The notes below the pieces were generated by a model. That model made no database searches and had not been told where the DNA came from. It was given only the letters and a program-made list of their open reading frames with translations. A stretch of DNA of 64,000 bases, from assembly GCA_902781515.1 (NCBI GenBank), contig CACZJU010000004.1:159088-223087 (forward strand), given 5' to 3'. The stretch's first letter is position 1; every line of letters begins with the position of its first letter. The position numbers were made by a program, and so were the translations under genes. Source of the DNA: an uncultured Bacteroidales bacterium. GTDB lineage: Bacteria; Bacteroidota; Bacteroidia; Bacteroidales; Bacteroidaceae. Positions 17,953-26,919 of this stretch are shown here, one piece after another.

Positions 17953-19162
17953 AGCTTAGGAAACGGAAGTCGTGCGATAGGGCGTAGTCGTAAACGCGAT
18001 GCCAGTCGTCGCCGATGAATGCCGAAACCAGAAGCAGCAGCGTTGACTGTGGTTGGTGGAAGTTCGTTATCATTCGTTCCACAATGCGGTATCGGTAGCC
18101 TGGTGCGATAATAATCTGGGTAGATGCATGCAGCACATCGAGTTCGTTGTCGTCCATGAATTTCAGCAGGGCTGAAAGTGAGTCGAGTACTGATAACTGG
18201 GCAGTTTCAGGCTTTTCGTATGGTTCCCACTGACTTACGTGTGTCTGTCCGTTGCATCCCATCCAGTATAGGCTCTCGAGAGTGCGAACGCTGGTTGTGC
18301 CGACAGCAATAGCACGTCCGCCGTGCTCGATAAGCTTCTCTATCGTATGACGACTGACGGCAATGTGCTCAGTGTGCATATCGTGCCCACCGATGTCCTC
18401 CGACTTCACTGGACGAAACGTACCTGCTCCGACGTGCAGCGTCACCTCCTCGCGCTCAATGCCCCTTATGTCAAGCTCGTCGAGGACACGTTGCGTGAAG
18501 TGCAGTCCTGCTGTGGGAGCAGCCACGCTGCCCTCTATCTTGGAGTAAACGGTCTGATACGTCTGTTTGTCGCTCTCTTCTGTCTCGCGGTTCAGATATG
18601 GTGGAATGGGCAGCTCGCCCATAGCCTCCAGAATCTCTGACCAAGTGTAGTTGCCCGTCCATGAAAACGTAATCAATACCCCCCCTCCATCTCCCACGAG
18701 GGGGAGTGTTTTCCTTTCCCCTACTGGTTGATTGAGAGTGGGTTCCTTCTCAGCCTTTACCTCAATATCTTCTCCGTCAATGCTGACATCGGCGGTCAGG
18801 GGACCTTGCTTCCATTTCTTCAGTCCGCCCACCATGCAGAACCAAGCTGTGCGTCCTCGCTGTGCGAAGTTCTCCTGATATTCGCGAGGCAAGGCTGGTT
18901 CCAAGACCAGAATCTCCACGCGCGCGCCCGTTTCCTTATAAAAATATAGGCGCGCCTGTATCACGCGCGTGTTATTCATCACCAGCAACGAACCCTTTGG
19001 CAGCAGGCTCGGAATGTCATAGAAATGGCGCTCGCTTATCTCGCCTCGGTCGTAGATGAGCAGCTTGCTTTGGTCGCGCTCAGCCAGAGGAAACTTGGCA
19101 ATCCTTTCGTCTGCCAACTCATAGCTATAGTCCTTTATTTGTATTGTTCGTGGGTCAGTCAT
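17912..19162 (-). CDS. queA: S-adenosylmethionine:tRNA ribosyltransferase-isomerase
   Basis: QueA of 416 residues from the ATG at 19162 (a TTG two codons earlier is less likely). It transfers the ribosyl part of SAM to 7-aminomethyl-deazaguanine in tRNA, the penultimate step of queuosine synthesis. Clear motifs are NNTRVIQARL, VAAPTAGLHFT, EVTLHVGAGTFRPV and SYGDSS. It is longer than the usual 340-360 residues because of a Gly-rich insertion (PLVGDGGG, encoded by the palindrome at 18679-18706) and because the last eight or so codons come from the 23-bp repeat array. Confidence 0.95.
   Translation of the reverse strand: MTDPRTIQIKDYSYELADERIAKFPLAERDQSKLLIYDRGEISERHFYDIPSLLPKGSLLVMNNTRVIQARLYFYKETGARVEILVLEPALPREYQENFAQRGRTAWFCMVGGLKKWKQGPLTADVSIDGEDIEVKAEKEPTLNQPVGERKTLPLVGDGGGVLITFSWTGNYTWSEILEAMGELPIPPYLNRETEESDKQTYQTVYSKIEGSVAAPTAGLHFTQRVLDELDIRGIEREEVTLHVGAGTFRPVKSEDIGGHDMHTEHIAVSRHTIEKLIEHGGRAIAVGTTSVRTLESLYWMGCNGQTHVSQWEPYEKPETAQLSVLDSLSALLKFMDDNELDVLHASTQIIIAPGYRYRIVERMITNFHQPQSTLLLLVSAFIGDDWHRVYDYALSHDFRFLSYGDSSILIPRQTH
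18679..18706 (-). repeat. G/C-rich palindromic element inside queA
   Basis: On the minus strand it reads CTCCCCCTCGTGGGAG followed by a G-rich run, and encodes LPLVGDGGG. It aligns with elements at 58862-58892 (in sprA, same frame) and 59952-59989 (after the HU gene). It lies in a non-conserved loop of QueA. Confidence 0.7.
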
Positions 19163-19265
19163 AGACAATAAAATGTAAAAATCGCTACGAAGTTACAAAA
19201 ATATCGTGGAAAAACGTTATATTTGCGTGCGATACTATGTATAAAACCATAAAAACTTATATATC

Positions 19266-22200
19266 ATGAAGCACTTCATCAGTAGTTTGCTTGCCTTCTG
19301 CCTATTGGCTCCGGCAGCTGTGAATGCACAGGATTTGAAACGGGATGCCAATTCCGAGTACAATCCCACCAATTTGCCACCTGAACCGTCACTTGTCAAG
19401 TACGGCAAGGCTTCGAGCCGTCAGAAGGCCCGAGCTTTGGCTCAAGAAACCGGCTTGCCCGACCATTGGAACAATGCCGAAACCAAGTATTTCCCACCCG
19501 TCTTCAATCAGGATGGCGGCTCGTGCGGCTCTGCTTCGCGCATCTGCTATATGTTTACCCACGAGATTAACTCGTATCGCGACGTTGCCAGCAACACGGC
19601 CGAGACCATGTATCCCAGTCACTTCGTATGGCTGCTGACATACGGCAACTCGTCGAAGGACGATTTCGTGACCAACGTCGGAGTGCCCAATGCCCAGACA
19701 TACGGAGGACGTACCTACAGTAAGTACTTTGGCAACCAGGACGAACGCAACGAAGCCTTCGGATGGATGCAGGGCTACGATCGCTGGTATTCAGGTTTCT
19801 TCAACCGTATGACATCCCCCACGCAAAACCCCTATACGCTGGGAACCGAAGAAGGTCGTCTCGCAGCTAAAGCTTGGCTCTACAACCACGCAGGCGACAC
19901 CTCGTACAAGACCGGTGGCCTTATCGGACTTGGCGTTGCATCAGGTGGAACATGGGCATCTATCCCCAAGACCGAGACCAACGACGCTTTGGGAGTCACT
20001 GGAATGTCCTATGTGAAGAAGTGGGGCACAAGTATTGACCACGCTCTGACAATGGTGGGCTACGACGACCGTATCGAGTTCGATATCGATGGCAACGGCG
20101 TCTATGGCGAAGAAGACAAAGACGAGAAGGGCGCTTGGATTATCGTGAACTCATGGGGTTCAGGCTGGTGCAATGGAGGCTTCATCTATTGCCCCTATGC
20201 AATGGCTGGTCCGAGTGTAGATTCCAATGGTAAACTGACAGGCTTCTGGACAGGTGAGCTTTACCACACTCGCAAGGATTATCGCCCCTTCCGCACCATT
20301 AAGCTGAAGATGGACTATACACGTCGCAGCGAACTGTATCTGCAGGCTGGCGTCAGCGCCGACCTCAATGCTACAAAGCCCGACAAACTCATCGCTATGG
20401 ACCACTTCAAGTATGCAGGCGACGGACAAAGTGGAAACACCAACCCTGCACCAGAGGTTCCCATGCTCGGTAAGTGGGCAAACGGCAAGATGCATACCGA
20501 ACCTATGGAGTTCGGCTACGACCTTACCGACCTTTCTGCAGGTTTCGACCGCAGTCAGCCCTTGAAGTATTTCTTCGTTGTCAATACACGTGACTGGGGC
20601 CTTGGCGAAGGTCACATCTACGGGGCAAGCATCATCGACTACGAATACGACCAGGAAGGTCTGGAGACTCCGTTCGACATCACCGATAACAGTGCTGTTG
20701 AGGTTAAGAGTGCAGGTGCACAGACCATCATCAGCGTTATCGTTTACGGTAACTCGTACAACGCTCCTCAGAATGTGACTGTTGCTGACGGACAACTGAA
20801 ATGGGATGCTCCAATACGAACAGGTCACGCTCTTGTCGGCTATACAGTATATGCCGAGGGCGAGAAACTTGCAGACGTTAATACAGAAACATTTGCTTAT
20901 GCTGTTGCCGACGGTACCAACTTTGCTATTACAGCCCGTTACGAAGGCGATGTTGAAAGCCGTCAGGTTTCTGCCACCGCAGCTGTGGTAAAGCCAGCCA
21001 GTAACAATCAGGTTGCCTTTACTGGTGGCGGTTTCAGTATTCCCGACATATTCACTTCAAAATACGAGGAGTGCACCATCGAATACTACATCAAGCCCAA
21101 TAGCCTGACTAACTACAACAATATGTTCGGTCCAGGGTGGGGCACTTTCCACGGACATTGCAACTCTGGTGGAGCTATGTCTATCGGATGGAACACAGGT
21201 AACGACCGTATCGCTTCAACCAGCAGTACCCTCAAGACTGGCACATGGACTCATGTTGCAATTGTAGTCAATGGCAACAAGATGACGGCGTATTTCAATG
21301 GCTCCAGCGTAGGTTCGGTAACCAGTTCCAATTATAGCGGTGTTGGCGGTTTCGGCAACCTTGTGTTCACAGGCAGCGGCAACAATGCCCAGAATGCCAC
21401 TTACGATGAGATTCGTATTTGGAATCGTGCACGCACTGCAGCGGAGGTAAAGGCAGTGTACAATCGTGAATTCTATGGCGATGTAATGCCCGAAGGCCTG
21501 ATAGCCTACTTTAAGGGCGACGTTTTTGAAAGCGATGGTAAGTCGTATCTGCGCGACTGCGTCGGCGGTCATCATGCTTTGCTAACTAACAAGTTTAGCA
21601 GTACAACCAGCACTTCGCCAACTCTCTCTCGTCCGAAAGATAATACCAATATCCTTTCCATTGATGCTCCTACCGGAGATGTACAGGCTAACGTTCCTGT
21701 AACCTTGACGGCAACACGCGGCGATGCCATTCGTCGTCTTGTATGGAGCATTCCTGAATTGAACATCACCGACTGGCACATTACCAGTCCTACCGTTGTG
21801 TTCCCACAGGCTGGCACATACACCGTAAAACTTTCAGGTTTCGACTATGAAGCCGATGCAAAGGTAACGGCCTCAAATCCTAATCCTGCCGACCGCGAGG
21901 CTACCGATGAACTTGTGCTGAACGTAGGTAGTGCTCCTGCCCTCGATGCTTCGTTCAGCGTAAGTGCTGCCGAGGTACCCAGCGGTGAGCACGTAAGCTT
22001 CCAAGTTGACAACTTCGTACAGGGCTACGTCTATACCTGGTCAATGCCCGGAGCCGATGTCGAGACCGCTTGCACTCCTATCGCAGGTGCTACGTTCCAG
22101 AAGCCCGGTGACTATGAGGTAACTCTGACTGTAACAGCACCTACAGGCGAAAATACCAAGAAGAAGCAGACGGTGAGCGTAACAGAAGTTGTGCCCCTGG

Positions 22201-23270
22201 CAGACTTCGAGGTTTCGGAGGCAATAATCATGAACAATGAAACAACAACATTGAAGGACCTTTCGAAGCATTATCCCACAAGCCTGAAATGGACTATTGA
22301 CAACGGCGTGCAGAAGACCATAGTGAATGGTGGCAGCAGTTTCGACTTTACTCCTGCGGAACCAGGTGTTTATGATGTGACGTTGGAAGCTACTAATGGT
22401 AAGGGAACAAATACTGTTACTATGGAACGAGCTGTCATAGTTACAAATGCCGATTCAAAGAATGGTTTGACGTTTACTCCAGAAGGTGCGACAGTAACTA
22501 TCTCGAAGCCCATAACTGATGCCACATCAATAACGAGGCTGACTATAGACTGGTGGATGAATGTCGAGAAGTTGAGTGCTCAATCCATTCAGCTCGGCGA
22601 GTCTTCGTCGATGGTCATCATGTCAACTCCAACCGGACAGATGTCTTTCTACGCCGGCGGCAAGTCCGTAAGCAGCACCGCGGACTACATCATTCCCGGC
22701 CAGTGGCACCATTATGCAGTCATGTATAATGCTGGCACAGTAACATTCTTCCGCGATGGCAAGAAAATTAATACTCCATCGACAAAGGTGGCTACAACGA
22801 TTACCCGTCCTGCTACATTTGCAATTACATCTTCAGGCAGCATCGATGAGTTCCGTATTTGGGAGAACACCACTACAGAAAATATTCTGAAGTCTATCAT
22901 TAACCAGCCAATGGACGATCCCGAGTACTACATCACAGGTGATAAGAAGAACTATAAACTGCGCGTTTACTACCAGTTCAACCAGAGTAGTGGAGATGTT
23001 CAGGATTTAACTTCATACGAGAATACAGGTGTTCGTTCGGGCTTTGGTCCCGAAGGTGATGCCTGGGGTCTTTCGAAGGGCGTCTTCTGTCTGAACTTCA
23101 ATTCGAGACTGCCGAACATCGTTGTTGATGGAATCAATGAAATCAATAATGGAGAATTGGTAATTGATAATGCCCGTAAGGGAGTGTTCGACTTGAGCGG
23201 CCGCCGTATTACAGGCACGCCGAAGCCAGGTCTCTATATCATCAACGGTAAGAAGAGGGTAGTAAGATAA
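19266..23270 (+). CDS. Secreted papain-like (C1) protease with LamG and PKD domains, T9SS cargo
   Basis: A 1,334-residue exported protein. After the signal peptide (MKHFISSLLAFCLLAPAAVNA) comes a C1 peptidase domain with catalytic Cys87 (QDGGSCGSA), His259 (DHALTMVGYDD) and Asn295 (VNSWGSGW). Then follow a LamG-like concanavalin fold (about 585-740), PKD-like repeats (about 790-1060), a second LamG-like domain (about 1070-1230) and a type IX sorting tail (FDLSGRRITG...GLYIINGKKRVVR). It is probably anchored on or released from the cell surface. A TATATTTG -7 element lies at 19218-19225. Confidence 0.88.
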   Translation: MKHFISSLLAFCLLAPAAVNAQDLKRDANSEYNPTNLPPEPSLVKYGKASSRQKARALAQETGLPDHWNNAETKYFPPVFNQDGGSCGSASRICYMFTHEINSYRDVASNTAETMYPSHFVWLLTYGNSSKDDFVTNVGVPNAQTYGGRTYSKYFGNQDERNEAFGWMQGYDRWYSGFFNRMTSPTQNPYTLGTEEGRLAAKAWLYNHAGDTSYKTGGLIGLGVASGGTWASIPKTETNDALGVTGMSYVKKWGTSIDHALTMVGYDDRIEFDIDGNGVYGEEDKDEKGAWIIVNSWGSGWCNGGFIYCPYAMAGPSVDSNGKLTGFWTGELYHTRKDYRPFRTIKLKMDYTRRSELYLQAGVSADLNATKPDKLIAMDHFKYAGDGQSGNTNPAPEVPMLGKWANGKMHTEPMEFGYDLTDLSAGFDRSQPLKYFFVVNTRDWGLGEGHIYGASIIDYEYDQEGLETPFDITDNSAVEVKSAGAQTIISVIVYGNSYNAPQNVTVADGQLKWDAPIRTGHALVGYTVYAEGEKLADVNTETFAYAVADGTNFAITARYEGDVESRQVSATAAVVKPASNNQVAFTGGGFSIPDIFTSKYEECTIEYYIKPNSLTNYNNMFGPGWGTFHGHCNSGGAMSIGWNTGNDRIASTSSTLKTGTWTHVAIVVNGNKMTAYFNGSSVGSVTSSNYSGVGGFGNLVFTGSGNNAQNATYDEIRIWNRARTAAEVKAVYNREFYGDVMPEGLIAYFKGDVFESDGKSYLRDCVGGHHALLTNKFSSTTSTSPTLSRPKDNTNILSIDAPTGDVQANVPVTLTATRGDAIRRLVWSIPELNITDWHITSPTVVFPQAGTYTVKLSGFDYEADAKVTASNPNPADREATDELVLNVGSAPALDASFSVSAAEVPSGEHVSFQVDNFVQGYVYTWSMPGADVETACTPIAGATFQKPGDYEVTLTVTAPTGENTKKKQTVSVTEVVPLADFEVSEAIIMNNETTTLKDLSKHYPTSLKWTIDNGVQKTIVNGGSSFDFTPAEPGVYDVTLEATNGKGTNTVTMERAVIVTNADSKNGLTFTPEGATVTISKPITDATSITRLTIDWWMNVEKLSAQSIQLGESSSMVIMSTPTGQMSFYAGGKSVSSTADYIIPGQWHHYAVMYNAGTVTFFRDGKKINTPSTKVATTITRPATFAITSSGSIDEFRIWENTTTENILKSIINQPMDDPEYYITGDKKNYKLRVYYQFNQSSGDVQDLTSYENTGVRSGFGPEGDAWGLSKGVFCLNFNSRLPNIVVDGINEINNGELVIDNARKGVFDLSGRRITGTPKPGLYIINGKKRVVR

Positions 23271-23288
23271 CCATCAAACACAATACAG

Positions 23289-23324
23289 AATAAAGCCCGA
23301 CTGAAATCTCAGCCGGGCTTTATT
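23289..23324. terminator. Bidirectional terminator
   Basis: A perfect 11-bp stem (AATAAAGCCCG at 23289-23299 with its complement at 23314-23324) between two convergent genes. T-rich sequence on both sides suggests it works in both directions. Confidence 0.85.
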
Positions 23325-23344
23325 ATTTACGTTGTTTAAGTTTG

Positions 23345-26128
23345 TTACTTAACCACGAGTTTCTTACCACCTACAATGTAGAGACCCTTTGGCAGGCCCT
23401 CAACAGAGGTGTTGCGACGCAGTAGTTGACCATTCAGACTGTAAACACCTGCAGCAGCCTTAACAGCCTTAGCTTCTACGGCAGGAGCAGTAATGGCTGT
23501 GGGCTCGTATGCTCCGTAGTAGAACAGGTTGAAGTAATCGAAGAAAGGCATAGAACCGTTTGTGCTGGCAATCTCAACACGGAAACCAATCTTGATGTCG
23601 CCCTTCTCATCCAAAGAGAATGGAACGTATGTGTCGTAGTAGTCATTGTCGGCCTTCAGCATGTTGTCCATCAATGTTCCGTTACCATGACGATAGTCAT
23701 AGTCATTGGTCATAGCCAACATGTTTTCCAGAGTCAGGCCCTTTTCCTCATCAACATAGAAGAACGGGTGGATAAGAGCACTGTCATTGTTGGCATATAC
23801 GCTGTAGTCAGTGGCAATAGTGCCCTTCTTTTCATCGGTGTATTCGTCAACCCTGTATGAACCACCAAGACGGATGGCAGCGCGAACCTTCAGCAGGTAG
23901 TTACCGGCAGGCATGCCTGTGATTGTCTGATATACATCCTGAACAAGAGAAGTAGGACCGCTTGAACCGAACCACCAGCTTACGCAGTCTGTGCCAGTAG
24001 GCAGTACCATGTTTTCGGGATCTGTGAGACTCCAGCCAGCAGCATCTGTGTCGAAGTTGGGATTAACAAGCATGTTGGTGAAGTCAAAGTTGTTTCCCTG
24101 CTTTGGAGATACACCGCAGAGGTAGAAGTCCTTAATAGCCTGTTTGATTTCCACTACTGTCTGTTCTACCAATTCGGCAGGAATGCCTGCAGGACTGGCA
24201 ATGATGCTTTCACCCTCAGTAATCCATACAGATATTTGTTCCTTGCTGATGTCAACACCATTGGCGTCAACGCTTTCTACCAAAGCCTTAGCTTCAGCAA
24301 CGGCATCCTTCAGGTCTTCAAGAATCTGTCCTAACTCGGCAGCAGCCTTGTCAGCCATATACTTGTCCTTAGGACCAACGAACTGCAGTTCAACCTCGTC
24401 CCATGCAATCCAGTTGGCTGTGGTTGTAGCATCGATGTACAGACCGAAAGTCAGTTCCTGACCTTCGGCAGTTGTTTCCATTTCGAGTGTGTAAACCTCA
24501 GCAATACCATTACCGGTATGAACGTCAACACTCTTATCGTTGAGGCGAATCTGTACACCAGTTACTGGGGTGCTAACGTCGCTCTGCTGAACAGCAACGG
24601 CAGATGCCTTCAAGATGTAATATCCAACGGGGAGTGGCTTGCCATTGGGCAGAGTAGTTACAGTCTGCGTAGCATAGTTCTCCTGACCATAGGCATCAGG
24701 ATTCTTCACCCAGCATTCCATGAAGGGTTTTGTGAAACCTGTAACATTACCGCTGGTGTTGATGTGCAGGGCAGGATTAGCAGTTCCGCCATTGAGACAG
24801 GTCCAACCATTCATGCTTGACATATCGCCGTTAGTGATAACATTGGCGGGGTGTGCATAGCTGGCATTTCCCATGCGGAATTTATCCATAGCCTCGTTCA
24901 ATGCAGCTCTTGCATTGTCGAATGGTTCGTCAACCATTTGGTCGAAATAATTATAGTCTGGATCAGCCGTAAAGTTTTCTATAGTCTGCGACATAACACC
25001 CTTGGCGGTATTAATGGCTTGCTGGAATTCCTCCAGTCCCTCGGGCATTGTCTTTGCCAGTTCCTCGGCATCGGCTATAGCCTTCTGCAGACGGGCATAC
25101 GAGGTGTTAATAGTATTGTATTTCTTAACCTCATCGTTCAAAGTGGTTGTTGCTTCTTCCAGAGTTGTGAGGTCGCTGTTTTCATCTTCAACCGTTAATT
25201 GAGCGTCATCGATAGCATCCTGCAGTTCGCTCTTGTAGAATACGGCGTTGTCGCGTTCCTTAGCCTCTTTGGCAGCTGTAATGGCGGCGGTCAGAGTCTC
25301 GCGTGCAGCAGCAATTCTTTCTACGTCCATTGATGCGTTCCAGTCGTCTTCGGAACCTACATAGTATAACTTCACGTTGTCGATAACCACCCAGTTTACA
25401 TTGGGGTGATTGAATCGGAAACCAATGGTCAGGGTCTCATCTTTTTCAATGTCCACGTCAACACCGAAGTTTACACCTGCTTCCATACCGAGCTTTGTTG
25501 TGCCGAACTCGCGTACTTGCTCATTTGCGTAGATTTCAAGACCATCGCTCTCTTCTGGATTGTCAGCACCTTGGAAGCAAGCTAAGATATCAACTGTCAG
25601 ACGATAGTGACCAGCAGGCAGACCTGCAATGTCCTGATGGATATCACCGTCGCTGTTCAGCACGTTTTTACCATTATTACTGTTTGCCCACTGCTCAGCA
25701 AAATATGATATTGTTGTTGAGCTGGTGCTGGCAATGTTGTTGTTTCGGCTGTTCTGCTTCATGTTTGTGGATACCCAGCCGGTGATGTTGGTGGCATTGG
25801 TGGCATCCTTGTTGAAAGTCTGGTTTTGCACTTTCTCTGTTGCATCAATGGCGTTCTCTGCGATGAATGCATCGATAGCTTCCTGCAGGGCGATGATTAT
25901 AGAGCGAACGGTTTCATCGTCTTCTGCATTCTCGGCATCAGTTTTTGCTGTGGAAATAGCAGCTTCGAGGCCGCTCTGACCTGATGCATAACTATCGCAA
26001 TTTAACATGTAGGTGGCGTCTTCAATGACTGCCATCAATGACTTTTTGTGGACGATGGTTTCGTCCTGTGCCCATAGACCTGCTGTTGTGAACAAGGCCA
26101 GGGCCATTAGAAGTAATTTTCTCTTCAT
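23345..26128 (-). CDS. Large FIVAR-repeat secreted protein with T9SS tail
   Basis: A 927-residue exported protein of unclear function. A signal peptide (MKRKLLLMALALFTTAGLWAQ) is followed by alternating helical FIVAR-like modules (for example about 28-95, 275-420 and 595-670) and jelly-roll, carbohydrate-binding-like domains (about 100-260, 430-590, 680-870). The tail YSLNGQLLRR...GLYIVGGKKLVVK is a type IX sorting signal. Such architecture suggests binding of glycans at the cell surface. It is the last gene of a minus-strand run SGNH esterase-CotH-xth-this gene. Confidence 0.75.
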   Translation of the reverse strand: MKRKLLLMALALFTTAGLWAQDETIVHKKSLMAVIEDATYMLNCDSYASGQSGLEAAISTAKTDAENAEDDETVRSIIIALQEAIDAFIAENAIDATEKVQNQTFNKDATNATNITGWVSTNMKQNSRNNNIASTSSTTISYFAEQWANSNNGKNVLNSDGDIHQDIAGLPAGHYRLTVDILACFQGADNPEESDGLEIYANEQVREFGTTKLGMEAGVNFGVDVDIEKDETLTIGFRFNHPNVNWVVIDNVKLYYVGSEDDWNASMDVERIAAARETLTAAITAAKEAKERDNAVFYKSELQDAIDDAQLTVEDENSDLTTLEEATTTLNDEVKKYNTINTSYARLQKAIADAEELAKTMPEGLEEFQQAINTAKGVMSQTIENFTADPDYNYFDQMVDEPFDNARAALNEAMDKFRMGNASYAHPANVITNGDMSSMNGWTCLNGGTANPALHINTSGNVTGFTKPFMECWVKNPDAYGQENYATQTVTTLPNGKPLPVGYYILKASAVAVQQSDVSTPVTGVQIRLNDKSVDVHTGNGIAEVYTLEMETTAEGQELTFGLYIDATTTANWIAWDEVELQFVGPKDKYMADKAAAELGQILEDLKDAVAEAKALVESVDANGVDISKEQISVWITEGESIIASPAGIPAELVEQTVVEIKQAIKDFYLCGVSPKQGNNFDFTNMLVNPNFDTDAAGWSLTDPENMVLPTGTDCVSWWFGSSGPTSLVQDVYQTITGMPAGNYLLKVRAAIRLGGSYRVDEYTDEKKGTIATDYSVYANNDSALIHPFFYVDEEKGLTLENMLAMTNDYDYRHGNGTLMDNMLKADNDYYDTYVPFSLDEKGDIKIGFRVEIASTNGSMPFFDYFNLFYYGAYEPTAITAPAVEAKAVKAAAGVYSLNGQLLRRNTSVEGLPKGLYIVGGKKLVVK

Positions 26129-26157
26129 ACTTTTGTTTTGTTAATTAAAAAAATAGG

Positions 26158-26919
26158 TTAGTTGATGTTGTTAATAATTATTTCCACGGGGCAGTGGTCG
26201 CTGCCCATGATTTCGTTGTGTATAGAGGCAGACTCGAGTTGAGGTACGAGCCTGTTGCTCACAATGAAGTAGTCGATACGCCACCCTGCATTCTTCTCAC
26301 GGGCGTGGAATCGGTAGCTCCACCATGAGTATGATCCTTCGAGGGTGGGGTAGAAGTGACGGAACGAATCGGTGAATCCGCTTCCGAGCAGTTCAGTCAT
26401 CTTCTCGCGTTCTTGGTCGGTGAAGCCTGCGTTCTGACGATTCGACTTGGGATTCTTCAGATCTATCTCTTCGTGTGCCACGTTGAGGTCGCCGCAGAGG
26501 ATTACGGGCTTCTTGGAATCCAACGCAAGCAGGTACTGTCGGAAGTCGTCCTCCCACTTCATACGATAGTCCAGTCGCTTCAGTCCGTCCTGACTGTTTG
26601 GTGTGTAGCAGCATACAAGGTAGAAGTCTTTGTACTCCAACGTGATGAGACGCCCTTCGTGGTCGTGCTCGTCAACTCCCATTCCGTACTTCACGGAAAG
26701 TGGTTGGTGCTTTGTAAATATTGCAGTTCCTGAATACCCTTTCTTTTCGGCGTAGTTCCAATACGACTGGTAGCCAAGGAATGGCAAATCCAATTGTCCT
26801 TCCTGCATTTTTGTTTCCTGCAAGCAGAAGAAATCTGCATCCAGCGACTCAAAGGCTTCGGCAAAGTTTTTGCCTACTACGGCTCGCAAGCCGTTTACGT
26901 TCCATGAAATAAACTTCAT
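26158..26919 (-). CDS. xth: Exodeoxyribonuclease III
   Basis: A 253-residue AP endonuclease/3'-exonuclease of the EEP fold. Conserved residues are visible: Asn in WNVNGLRA, Glu in CLQETK, CGDLNVAH, the FTDSFRHFYP segment, and GSDHCPVE with the catalytic Asp-His. It repairs abasic sites in DNA. Its start overlaps the CotH gene stop by 4 bases (ATGA), an unexpected coupling of a repair enzyme to a secreted-protein gene. Confidence 0.95.
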   Translation of the reverse strand: MKFISWNVNGLRAVVGKNFAEAFESLDADFFCLQETKMQEGQLDLPFLGYQSYWNYAEKKGYSGTAIFTKHQPLSVKYGMGVDEHDHEGRLITLEYKDFYLVCCYTPNSQDGLKRLDYRMKWEDDFRQYLLALDSKKPVILCGDLNVAHEEIDLKNPKSNRQNAGFTDQEREKMTELLGSGFTDSFRHFYPTLEGSYSWWSYRFHAREKNAGWRIDYFIVSNRLVPQLESASIHNEIMGSDHCPVEIIINNIN

